A DNA stretch of 13,145 bases, taken from the NCBI RefSeq assembly GCF_016785185.1, contig NZ_JAEKDY010000100.1; one strand, written 5' to 3'. The first letter of the stretch is position 1. Each line of letters begins with the position of its first letter. Of the stretch, positions 1-5,713 are shown in pieces. Under the pieces are notes generated by a model. That model did no database searches, was not told the DNA's origin, and saw only the letters and a program-made list of their open reading frames with translations. The position numbers were made by a program, and so were the translations under genes. The stretch comes from Heyndrickxia sporothermodurans. GTDB lineage: Bacteria > Bacillota > Bacilli > Bacillales > Bacillaceae_C.

Positions 1-53
1 ACAATCGCTTCTTTTTGTTCCTGCGAATAACGTATTCCATTTCTACTTGTCAT
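1..53 (-). CDS. Transposase N-terminus (IS3-family OrfA-like), partial
   Basis: The minus-strand frame starts at the ATG complementary to 51-53 and runs off the left edge. Seventeen complete codons are visible, beginning MTSRNGIRYSQEQKEAI. A GGAGGTC ribosome binding site lies about 8 bases upstream (complement of roughly 60-66), which supports a real start. The 'RYSxEQKEAIV' opening resembles the helix-turn-helix OrfA proteins of IS3-type elements, which bind the element's terminal repeats. Only the first few residues are seen, so the family assignment is tentative and intactness cannot be judged. Confidence 0.6.
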   Translation of the reverse strand, partial: MTSRNGIRYSQEQKEAI

Positions 54-130
54 ATCGATCGACCTCCGTGTTATTTATTTAACTATAACACTAAAGTATC
101 ATACGACATCTATCCTAACAGAGGGGGTTT
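1..130 (-). mobile_element. End of an IS3-like insertion sequence
   Basis: The stretch holds the start of a transposase gene read leftward off the window, its ribosome binding site, and a short non-coding end. To the right, DUF5661 homology starts abruptly near 129, so the element's outer end lies between about 110 and 135. Read on the minus strand, plausible ends beginning with TG are TGTTAGGATAG (outermost base 120) or TGTTAAAACC (outermost base 135). The other end and any target duplication are outside the window, so the exact boundary and the family are inferred. Confidence 0.5.
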
Positions 131-338
131 TAACAAAAGTAAGTTTGATTTAGATGAGTTTTGGATGGGAGTAAATACAGAGCTTGAACATGGAAAAATA
201 TCCATCCAAACTAATGTTACAGGCGATGATCCTATTATTACCGGGAAAATTGCACTGGCTCATCTTAACGAGTTTCCTGATTACTACAAAAGGTTAAAGG
301 TACTTGAGGAGGAAGCAAAAGCCTATTGGAACAAATGA
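129..338 (+). pseudogene. DUF5661 family protein, 5' end lost to the insertion sequence
   Basis: From about residue FNKSKFDLDEFWMG onward the frame matches what I know of DUF5661 proteins: 'MGVNTELEHG', then 'DDPIITGKIALAHLNEFPDYY', ending in an acidic helix 'RLKVLEEEAKAYW'. The family has no established function that I know of. Upstream of about 129 the same frame continues into insertion-sequence DNA with no DUF5661 similarity, so roughly the first 20 residues of the family are missing. The 3' end is intact and is followed by its terminator at 419-448. It is best called a truncated gene. An in-frame ATG at 169 could give a shorter product, but no good ribosome binding site precedes it. Confidence 0.7.
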
Positions 339-418
339 TTTAATTGGATACCTAAATGATAAGAATAGCTTATATTTGTAAGCGATTTTGTGAAAAATTG
401 TACTCAAGCTAATATGTA

Positions 419-448
419 CGTTAATCTAAAAAAGGATTAGCGTTTTTT
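419..448 (+). terminator. Rho-independent terminator after the DUF5661 remnant
   Basis: CGTTAATC at 419-426 pairs with GATTAGCG at 435-442 (eight pairs, one G-U) and is followed directly by six T at 443-448. It sits 80 bases after the DUF5661 stop codon and is likely its original terminator. Confidence 0.65.
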
Positions 449-456
449 GTTATTAT

Positions 457-474
457 ACTAACGAGGCAGGTTAA
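457..474. repeat. Dispersed CTAAC-purine-rich-GTTA motif, copy A
   Basis: ACTAACGAGGCAGGTTA has half-sites CTAAC and GTTA around a G-rich core. Related strings occur at 774-800, 1910-1940 and 3900-3925, all between genes or gene remnants. Here it sits just before the promoter of the racemase remnant. Confidence 0.4.
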
Positions 475-486
475 TAAAAAAATCTA

Positions 487-495
487 TGCTATGAT
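487..495 (+). promoter_or_regulatory. Extended -10 element before the racemase remnant
   Basis: TGCTATGAT is an extended -10 (TGn-TATGAT) 34 bases before the remnant's ATG at 529. No convincing -35 is present at the proper distance, as is common for extended -10 promoters. A GGGGGA ribosome binding site follows at about 517-522. It may still be active although the gene behind it is broken. Confidence 0.35.
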
Positions 496-528
496 ATACA
501 ATGGACACAAAATAATGGGGGAATCACA

Positions 529-758
529 ATGTTAGGCAATAAATTTTGTAGAATCGGTATTTTGGCGAGGCTGGGACCACGTTCGATTGCTCCATTTATT
601 GAGTCGGTTTTAGATGAATGCGAACGACATATGGTGTAACAGATGTGATTTGTGTATGTACTGATCTATATTTTTGTGGATCTTATACCTCTTTAAGGTT
701 CTTCGATTCATCAAAAATTCTTGCTAAAAGTTTAGTTGAAAGGTATTTAGCCTTTTAA
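529..758 (+). pseudogene. Aspartate/glutamate racemase family remnant with large internal deletion
   Basis: The ATG at 529 follows a good ribosome binding site and opens with the signature of amino-acid racemases of the Asp/Glu (RacX) family: 'RIGILARLGPRSIAPFIESVLDECER'. After about 33 codons the frame hits TAA (634-639 area). In the next frame the text resumes as 'YGVTDVICVCTDLYF', then 'TSLRFFDSSKILAKSLVERYLAF' and a stop at 756-758. This matches the C-terminal part of the same family, where 'GVTDVILGCTE' normally carries the second catalytic cysteine and 'FDSSKILAESLVERYL' is the last helix. Head and tail are therefore present while about 130-150 residues between them are gone. Because the first catalytic cysteine region is lost, no racemase activity is expected. 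Confidence 0.7.
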
Positions 759-773
759 TTAGGTGAAATTCGC

Positions 774-800
774 TCTTCAACTATCGGGGGCATTTGTTAA
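774..800. repeat. Dispersed G-rich motif, copy B (degenerate)
   Basis: CTTCAACTATCGGGGGCATT followed by TGTTAAA has the TTCAACTA, GGGGGC and TTA parts in the same order as copies A, C and D. It lies 15 bases after the racemase remnant's stop codon. The downstream half-site has decayed. Confidence 0.3.
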
Positions 801-935
801 ATAGATATCGCTATTAATCTAGTATATTTCTAATATATTTAAGTGGTCATTTAGTGAACGTTACTCAGGGAAGATAATAAATGAAGAACCTTCCCCTTTA
901 TGCCAATCTAGTGTGCTATTACATCTATGTTATTG

Positions 936-1142
936 CTAGATCAATTTACGAATGTTAACTTCAGACATTAGCACTGTTAATAGAGTTTTTGTCTCTTGGT
1001 TAATACTATTATTATTTGATGCTGCATATCTAAGAATACTTCTATACATGTTAATAACAACTATATCTGGAAATTCTTTGATAAGTTCAATAGTATCCAA
1101 CTTCCGAAGACCCCCTTTCTTACGGGGAAGATTCTTCGATAT
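936..1142 (-). pseudogene. C-terminal scrap of an unrecognised protein
   Basis: Read on the minus strand from 1142 down to the TAG complementary to 936-938, the frame gives about 68 residues of ordinary soluble-protein composition, for example 'KLDTIELIKEFPDIVVINMY' and 'ETKTLLTVLMSEVNIRKLI'. It has no start codon with a ribosome binding site; an in-frame TAA (complement of 1143-1145) closes it upstream. The plus strand over the same bases also reads open (952-1158) but gives a hydrophobic, low-complexity product with no ribosome binding site, which is typical of a shadow. I do not recognise the family. I infer the 3' end of a gene whose 5' part has been lost or frameshifted. Confidence 0.35.
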
Positions 1143-1849
1143 TTATTATAAAGATTAAATTTTTGAAATTAGGAATAAAGATAGAACTGTTTACAATTCT
1201 CGATGAGGTTAAAAAAGAAGCTGATAGTACGTATAACCATGAGTCACTTTCGAATTATTTACTTTTCAACCCATTGAACACTTTAATTCGCGTATTTTAG
1301 AAATGTAGAATAAATCGAGATATGGGTCACAAGTTGCCTCGAAATGGGCTGAAATATTAAATAAATCTCTAATTAGTAAACAATACCCAGTTGTTCACCC
1401 AATTGGTCAGGAGACATTCTCATTATATGTTGAGTACCCAACAGGGGTATTTGAGTATGCCTTTGACATAGACGGTGCTACTTCACTAATAAAAGAAAAA
1501 GCCATTCAACCAATAACAATTTCTCCGTCAAACATTATTGCTTTGGTTGACCAAGGTAATATAAATATAGATCCTAGTCGAATAAAACCCAATCATAAAA
1601 ACCCTGTTATGGTACTTCAAAGTCAGTATTTAACTGATAGCAATCCTTATTGTACATCGAATATTTGAAGCCTATCAAAATAACGAAGAACTAATTGAAG
1701 TTTATGTATTTAAAGATTTGGAGTTTGTTCCTTTCTTTTATGATGCTTTAAGTAAAGCAATCTATTTTTTTGATATTGATTACAATAATGTAGTCAGAAA
1801 TGAGAAGTATATCCATAGCGAAAAAGGAGCTTTCGCAAATGAATTTTAA
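1094..1849 (+). pseudogene. Unrecognised protein gene broken by two frameshifts and one stop
   Basis: Three frames follow each other without overlap and read as one protein of roughly 230-250 residues. Frame one (from about 1094, or from TTG 1163) includes 'LGIKIELFTILDEVKKEAD' up to 'FNPLNT' near 1270. Frame two continues 'IEHFNSRILEM', a TAG at 1306-1308, then 'SRYGSQVASKWAEILNKS' and 'FSLYVEYPTGVFEYAFDIDG' until about 1650. Frame three runs 'IVHRIFEAYQNNEELIEVYV' to 'KGAFANEF' and the TAA at 1847-1849. Codon use and composition are those of a real gene throughout. No start codon with a ribosome binding site is visible, so the 5' end may be missing as well. I cannot name the family. A perfect 12-bp inverted repeat right after the stop looks like its terminator. 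Confidence 0.6.
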
Positions 1850-1856
1850 TAACTAA

Positions 1857-1907
1857 TACTCCTTATTCAACAAAGGTGATTTAACTAGAATAAGGAGTAG
1901 AGCCTTT
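1857..1907 (+). terminator. Perfect 12-bp inverted repeat, probable terminator
   Basis: TACTCCTTATTC (1857-1868) pairs perfectly with GAATAAGGAGTA (1888-1899) across a 19-base loop. A T-rich stretch follows about 5 bases later (CCTTTTTCTT, to 1911). It lies 8 bases after the broken gene's stop codon. The long stem, large loop and displaced T-run are unusual for a simple terminator. The loop start TTCAACAAAGG resembles the opening of the dispersed motif at 1910. Confidence 0.5.
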
Positions 1908-1909
1908 TT

Positions 1910-1940
1910 CTTATTCAAGTAAAGGGGCAGGTTAGTTAAA
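1910..1940. repeat. Dispersed CTAAC-G-rich-GTTAG motif, copy C
   Basis: CTTATTCAAGTAAAGGGGCA is followed by GGTTAGTTAAAAAG. It shares GGGGCAGGTTAGTT with the general pattern seen at 457-474, and CTTATTCAA with the hairpin loop just upstream. It sits between the broken gene's terminator and the ArsR promoter. Confidence 0.4.
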
Positions 1941-1980
1941 AAGAATTTTAGAGTAAATGATAAAGTTTAGATAAAAAATA

Positions 1981-2019
1981 ATATATACGTTGACGCGTAT
2001 ATATGTTTAGGTGTATATT
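1981..2019 (+). promoter_or_regulatory. Promoter and likely ArsR operator
   Basis: A sigma-A-type promoter is visible: TTGACG at 1990-1995, an 18-base spacer, and TATATT at 2014-2019. The -35 box is exactly the centre of a perfect 9-bp inverted repeat, ATATATACG (1981-1989) and CGTATATAT (1996-2004). Repressors of the ArsR family bind such AT-rich dyads over their own promoters, so this is the probable autoregulatory operator for the gene that follows. Transcription would start near 2026, at or very close to the start codon, which suggests a leaderless or very short-leader mRNA. Confidence 0.65.
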
Positions 2020-2025
2020 CATAAT

Positions 2026-2367
2026 ATGAATACAACTACGATGCAATTAACATTACAGACAATCGCTGAGCCTAATCGTTTTAACATTGTGGAGCTTTTG
2101 AAAAAAGGCCCTCACTCTGTAGGTGAAATTGTTAGGGCTCTCAACATTGGTCAACCGCAGGTGTCTCGTCATTTACGTATCTTGAGCGAGACAGGATTGG
2201 TACGGTCTCATACTAAGGGACAGATGCGAATATATAGCCTTGAAGCTCAACCATTTCGGGATTTAGATACTTGGTTCGATTCCTTTAGTATTCTATGGGA
2301 AGAACGCCTAGATAACTTTGAGGACTATATGCTCGACATTATGCGGAAGGAGGATAAAAAGCGTTGA
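2026..2367 (+). CDS. ArsR-family winged-helix transcriptional repressor
   Basis: This 113-residue protein has the ArsR layout: 'LQTIAEPNRFNIVELLKKGP' (residues 10-29), a helix-turn-helix at about 30-55 with recognition helix 'IGQPQVSRHLRILSETGLV', and a beta-wing 'RSHTKGQMRIYSLE' (60-73). It contains no cysteine, so the classic metal-binding ELCxCDL site is absent. It belongs with the non-metal ArsR repressors that are commonly paired with SRPBCC genes. Start choice: ATG 2026 fits the expected transcription start; GTG 2011 lies in the -10 region and is unlikely; ATG 2041 is an alternative. It is the first gene of an operon with the SRPBCC and hydrolase genes (63-base gap, then a 4-base overlap). 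I infer that it represses its own operon through the 1981-2004 dyad until a ligand or partner relieves it. The ligand is unknown. Confidence 0.85.
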   Translation: MNTTTMQLTLQTIAEPNRFNIVELLKKGPHSVGEIVRALNIGQPQVSRHLRILSETGLVRSHTKGQMRIYSLEAQPFRDLDTWFDSFSILWEERLDNFEDYMLDIMRKEDKKR

Positions 2368-2430
2368 GATGCTACTTGCAAAACAGGAAGGAAAAAAGTA
2401 GGTTAACACGCTAAAAAGGGTGAAATTAAA

Positions 2431-2940
2431 ATGAGTAGAAAAACAAAAATTTTCAAAGATCAGGTGCGTCGAGAGCTTACAATTGAACGCACAGTAGCTA
2501 TCCCCCTCAAGTATGCATGGGAGGGATGGACGAAACCAGAACATATTGCCCGTTGGTGGGGGCCAAAATATTGGAATTCCACTGTATATGAGATGGATGT
2601 TAGACCGGGTGGTGTTTGGCGATATCGTTTATGTCCGGATAATGGTGATGGAGAGGATGCATACTGCAGAGCTGTCTATCAAGAAGTTATTGAACCATTA
2701 AGACTTGTCTATATAGACTCATTTACTGATAAGAATTGGAACATTGTAGAAAACAGTGAAATGTACACTGTAGTAACCTTTGAAGAGGTAATGGAAGGCT
2801 CTAAACTTAGGATTATTACTCGTTTCAATAGCATCGCAGAGCTAAATATAGCCGAAGAAATGGGAATGGTCAAAGGCTTTACAGATGCCTTTAATCGATT
2901 AGAAGAATATTTAATCTCAATAAGTGGAGGAAAATTATGA
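2431..2940 (+). CDS. SRPBCC / AHSA1-domain protein
   Basis: This 169-residue protein fits the START-like SRPBCC fold of the AHSA1 (activator of Hsp90 ATPase homologue 1-like) group. Its opening 'LTIERTVAIPLKYAWEGWT' and 'PEHIARWWGP' (about 36-45) is the usual signature, followed by 'GGVWRYRL' and a C-terminal long helix 'MVKGFTDAFNRLEEYL'. Such proteins form a hydrophobic cavity for small lipophilic ligands. They often sit beside ArsR repressors, possibly as ligand binder or co-effector, but a reaction is rarely known. An AAGGGTG ribosome binding site precedes the ATG by about 8 bases. Its TGA overlaps the ATG of the hydrolase gene, implying translational coupling. No membrane segment or signal peptide is visible, so it is cytoplasmic. 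Confidence 0.85.
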   Translation: MSRKTKIFKDQVRRELTIERTVAIPLKYAWEGWTKPEHIARWWGPKYWNSTVYEMDVRPGGVWRYRLCPDNGDGEDAYCRAVYQEVIEPLRLVYIDSFTDKNWNIVENSEMYTVVTFEEVMEGSKLRIITRFNSIAELNIAEEMGMVKGFTDAFNRLEEYLISISGGKL

Positions 2941-3761
2941 ACACATTAATTTCAAAAGATGGCACTAAAATTGCTTACAAAAAACAAGGAACTGGACCAT
3001 CATTAATTCTAGTAGCATCTGCCGCAGCTGACCACAAAGATGCTGAGCAATTAGCAGTACAGCTTGCAAAGCATTTTACTGTTTATAATTATGATCGTCG
3101 TGGGAGAGGTCAAAGCACCGATTCTTCAAAGTATGCAGTTGAACGTGAAGTGGAAGACATCGAGGCCCTTATAAATGAGGCTGGTGGCAACAGCTTTTTG
3201 TTTGGAAGTTCTTCTGGTGCCGTGTTAGCACTTGAAGCAGCAAATAAACTTGAAGATAAAGTTAGGAAGCTATTTATGTATGAGCCTCCTTTTATTATTG
3301 ATGATAGCCGTCCGCCTGTACCAGCAAATTATGTTCAGCATTTGAACAATTTGATTGGGGAAGGAAAACGTAATAAAGCTGTTGAGTACTATATGAGTGA
3401 AGCACTTGGCATTCCTTCTGAATATTTAGAGTATATGAAAGCTGAGCCTTCATGGGAGTCAATAGAAGGGATGGCACATACTCTTGCTTATGATGGAATG
3501 ATTATGGGAGAAACTCAATCTGGTAGGCCATTACCGGTAGACCGATGGGAAGTGAATGTTCCAACGTCCATCGTGGTTGGAGAAAATAGTGAATCATATT
3601 TCCATGATGCTGCTAAGTCACTTGTTGAACTGTTACCTCTAGCTAAATACCAAACACTTTCAGGGCAAGACCATTCGGCAGTTATGATGGCTCCAGAAGT
3701 ATTAGCCAAAGAGATGGTGAATTTTTATCTTTACCAAAATCCGAATGAAATATCTATTTAA
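2937..3761 (+). CDS. Alpha/beta-fold hydrolase
   Basis: This 274-residue protein has the alpha/beta hydrolase order: N-terminal strand 'GTKIAYKKQGTGPSLILV', the loop 'YDRRGRGQSTD' (52-62), the nucleophile elbow 'GSSSG' (90-94, catalytic Ser92), a lid region around 120-200, 'VVGENSES' (213-220) probably supplying the acid (Glu216 or Glu219), and 'SGQDHSAVM' with catalytic His246. It is the third gene of the ArsR-SRPBCC operon and starts inside the previous stop (ATGA overlap). The substrate cannot be read from the sequence; an ester or lactone is possible. No signal peptide is seen. The operon may detoxify or modify a small hydrophobic compound sensed through ArsR or the SRPBCC protein; that is inference. 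Confidence 0.85.
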   Translation: MNTLISKDGTKIAYKKQGTGPSLILVASAAADHKDAEQLAVQLAKHFTVYNYDRRGRGQSTDSSKYAVEREVEDIEALINEAGGNSFLFGSSSGAVLALEAANKLEDKVRKLFMYEPPFIIDDSRPPVPANYVQHLNNLIGEGKRNKAVEYYMSEALGIPSEYLEYMKAEPSWESIEGMAHTLAYDGMIMGETQSGRPLPVDRWEVNVPTSIVVGENSESYFHDAAKSLVELLPLAKYQTLSGQDHSAVMMAPEVLAKEMVNFYLYQNPNEISI

Positions 3762-3791
3762 TCCTTTTATAGTAAAATAACCATTTACAGT

Positions 3792-3828
3792 AGGCACATT
3801 TCTGAAAAAAGAGGTGTGCCTTTCCTCT
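3792..3828 (+). terminator. Probable terminator of the ArsR operon
   Basis: AGGCACA (3792-3798) pairs with TGTGCCT (3815-3821), followed by a short pyrimidine tract TTCCTCT. The 16-base loop and interrupted T-run make it a moderate terminator, 30 bases after the hydrolase stop codon. Confidence 0.45.
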
Positions 3829-3899
3829 AATGAATTTAGCTTAATTTATGGTATTAAAATTATAAACAGAAAACCAGAACTAATTTGTGAGTAATTTTA

Positions 3900-3925
3900 C
3901 TTAAACTAACGGGGGCTTTTGTTTT
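3900..3925. repeat. Dispersed CTAACGGGGGC motif, copy D
   Basis: TTAAACTAACGGGGGC then TTTTGTTTTAG has the CTAAC half-site and G-run of the motif at 457, 774 and 1910. The second half-site has decayed to TTTTAG. It lies between the terminators of the two convergent transcription units. Confidence 0.35.
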
Positions 3926-3950
3926 AGAAGGAATTAAATATTATCGTTTA

Positions 3951-3988
3951 GACAAAAAGGAATGGCTCCAAAATTGAGACATTCCTTT
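3951..3988 (-). terminator. Terminator of fabH (minus strand)
   Basis: Read on the minus strand, AAAGGAATG (complement of 3980-3988) pairs with CATTCCTTT (complement of 3956-3964) across a 15-base loop, and T's continue to 3954. The hairpin lies about 220 bases past the fabH stop codon. It is the first strong terminator in that direction. Confidence 0.6.
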
Positions 3989-4206
3989 AGATCTAGAATA
4001 CATCTTACTTTCAACGAATAGGTTGCTCTATACTTAGGTAAAGTAAATGTGTATTGCAAATATGATAAACACTGATGAAGTGGTACAAAACCTAACAGAT
4101 ACACTAAAATCAAATCAATTTCAAGCTACTAACTTTTAAGCCATTTTGGAATTTAGAAAAGAAATCACTTCTTTGCTGATTCGTTTTACAATGTTTTACT
4201 TTTACA

Positions 4207-5214
4207 CTACAATGGTTTTGGCGCATGAATTTGTTCGTCTAAGTTTAATTCTAGCAATTGACCAGCATGAACCAAACCAGATCCAAAACCGTACAAAAGA
4301 ACGCGGTCTCCATTTTTAACTTTTCCTTCACGAATTCCAAGGTCAAGTGCTAAAGGAATTGTTGCAGCAGAAGTATTTCCAAAGTTCACCAAGCTGTAAA
4401 GCGTTTTTTCCATTGGGAACCCTAGTTTTTCACAAATCGGTTCGATTAACCGTAAGTTTGCACTATGAGGAATAAACCAATCAACTTGTTCTAAACTCGT
4501 TTGTGTTTTTTCTAAAATTTGCTTTACGCTATCAGGAACATTTCTTACAACCCATCGAAAAACTTCCCTGCCGTTTTGAACCAAATATTGAGTGTCGACT
4601 AACTCAATGCCATTGACTTTTTTAGATAGGCCAGGGCGGTATACATGCTGCGCCCCACTTCCGTCGCTTCCCAAGTGGAATCCGATAAAACTTTGCGATT
4701 GTTCATCCCTTTCAACCAATACCGCACCAGCACCATCACCAAATAAAATACATGTACTTCTATCGGTATAATCCGTAATTTTGGAGAGTGTATCCGCCCC
4801 AATAACAAGTACCTTTCTGTGGAGTCCAGAAGCAATAAAGGTATGAGCTGTATGCAATGCATATACAAATCCTGCACAAGCTGCACTTATATCGATGGCA
4901 CCTGTTTGAGCAATATTTAAACGGTCTTGTATGATACTTGAAACTGATGGAAATGGAAAATCAGGAGTACTTGTTGCAACGATAATCATATCTACATCTT
5001 CAATATTTTTATCATACCTATGCATTAAGTCTTTTACAGCAGCCTCGCATAAATCACTCGTAAATTCATCAGGACGGCTAATTCTGCGTTCATGAATACC
5101 TGTTCTTTGAATAATCCAATCATTATTTGTTTCAACCATTTGCTCAAGTTCAAAATTTGTTAATTTTTTTTCGGGTACATATGTACCGATAGCAGTTATT
5201 CTCGTTCCTACCAT
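4207..5214 (-). CDS. fabH: 3-oxoacyl-[acyl-carrier-protein] synthase III, FabHB-like
   Basis: This beta-ketoacyl-ACP synthase III condenses an acyl-CoA primer with malonyl-ACP to start fatty acid synthesis in the cytoplasm. In Bacillus-type cells the primer is usually a branched acyl-CoA. The Cys-His-Asn triad is complete: Cys113 in 'ISAACAGFVYAL', His250 in 'PHSANLR' and Asn280 in 'NFGNTSAATIP'. The glycine-rich C-terminal 'YGFGSGLVHAG' is also present. The length of 335 residues is normal. The ATG at 5214 is chosen because GGGGTGG sits 5-6 bases before it; the GTG at 5223 lies inside that ribosome binding site. It stands alone, not next to fabF, and resembles B. subtilis FabHB (YhfB) in 'ITAIGTYxP' and 'HSANLRxIExICEK'. 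A promoter and a FapR-like box lie upstream. Confidence 0.92.
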   Translation of the reverse strand: MVGTRITAIGTYVPEKKLTNFELEQMVETNNDWIIQRTGIHERRISRPDEFTSDLCEAAVKDLMHRYDKNIEDVDMIIVATSTPDFPFPSVSSIIQDRLNIAQTGAIDISAACAGFVYALHTAHTFIASGLHRKVLVIGADTLSKITDYTDRSTCILFGDGAGAVLVERDEQSQSFIGFHLGSDGSGAQHVYRPGLSKKVNGIELVDTQYLVQNGREVFRWVVRNVPDSVKQILEKTQTSLEQVDWFIPHSANLRLIEPICEKLGFPMEKTLYSLVNFGNTSAATIPLALDLGIREGKVKNGDRVLLYGFGSGLVHAGQLLELNLDEQIHAPKPL

Positions 5215-5249
5215 TGTAACCACCCCATATTTATTGTTGTAACCTTGTA

Positions 5250-5295
5250 CTAATATCTAGTGCTAATTATAACAATTTATATTATTAAAAATCAA
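5250..5295 (-). promoter_or_regulatory. fabH promoter with FapR-like operator
   Basis: On the minus strand, TTGATT (complement of 5290-5295) and TATAAT (complement of 5266-5271) are separated by 18 bases. Immediately downstream, overlapping the expected start site near 5259, is TTAGCACTAGATATTAG (complement of 5250-5266). It matches the FapR-type 17-bp dyad TTAGTAC-n-n-n-GTACTAA at about 13 of 17 positions. FapR represses fatty acid genes until malonyl-CoA rises. The position, just after the -10 box, is the one expected for repression. The site was assigned by eye. Confidence 0.6.
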
Positions 5296-5299
5296 TTTT

Positions 5300-5713
5300 A
5301 ATTCTTTTTTTCAAAACAAATAAGGGTTCTCCTCTTTAAAGTATCTCGTAAAATTATCACTCGATTCATTTTAAAAAAGGAAATTCAAATAGCGAAAGTG
5401 AATAAGTAAGTATTGAGTATTGGCAGACGAACTGATGGTAACTACTTTAATAAATATACTAATGATTACTCCATGCTTACTGAACCTCTCAAAAATTCGA
5501 AAATATTTTACGTATGGTTCATTGAGCACAAAACTCACATTATAGGAACAATAAAATATTAATTTTTCACACCTACACTCTTAAATGCACCAAATTTCGA
5601 AGGCATGGCCGATTTTTATATGAGTTTTTTTGAATAGTAAATTTCCCCTGAAATTTCAAATTATATCTTTTATAATTAACCATAGCATTTACTTTTTCAG
5701 AGGGGATGTTTAT
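5300..5713. other. Intergenic region between fabH and the M50 protease gene
   Basis: These about 410 bases separate divergent genes. The left part is AT-rich with no clear signal. A decayed coding scrap occupies 5410-5562. Near the right end a TATAAT at 5671-5676, with only a weak -35 (CTGAAA, 17 bases upstream), is the probable protease promoter. An AGAGGGG ribosome binding site follows at 5699-5705. Confidence 0.45.
5410..5562 (+). pseudogene. Short protein remnant, unrecognised
   Basis: A 50-codon frame between TAA 5407 and TAA 5560 reads 'GRRTDGNYFNKYTNDYSMLT', then 'KNSKIFYVWFIEHKTHIIGT' and 'IKY'. The composition is protein-like and 'FYVWFIEHKTHIIGTI' would suit the central beta strands of a GNAT-type acetyltransferase. 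There is no start codon with a ribosome binding site. I read it as a fragment of a lost gene; the GNAT idea is weak. Confidence 0.35.

Larger units (their letters stand above)
3829..4206. other. Gene-free stretch between convergent operons
   Basis: The stretch holds copy D of the dispersed motif (3900-3925), the fabH terminator (3956-3988) and then about 200 AT-rich bases. The only reading frame of note is about 29 codons at 4050-4140, without a ribosome binding site; I do not call it a gene. Nothing else is recognised here. Confidence 0.5.

Noticed and set aside
952..1158. Open frame of 68 codons on the plus strand
   Set aside because: It has no ribosome binding site, a hydrophobic low-information translation, and a more protein-like frame on the opposite strand.
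4050..4140. Plus-strand frame of about 29 codons (MCIANMINTDEVVQNL...)
   Set aside because: There is no ribosome binding site or promoter, and it lies between terminators; it is too short to support.
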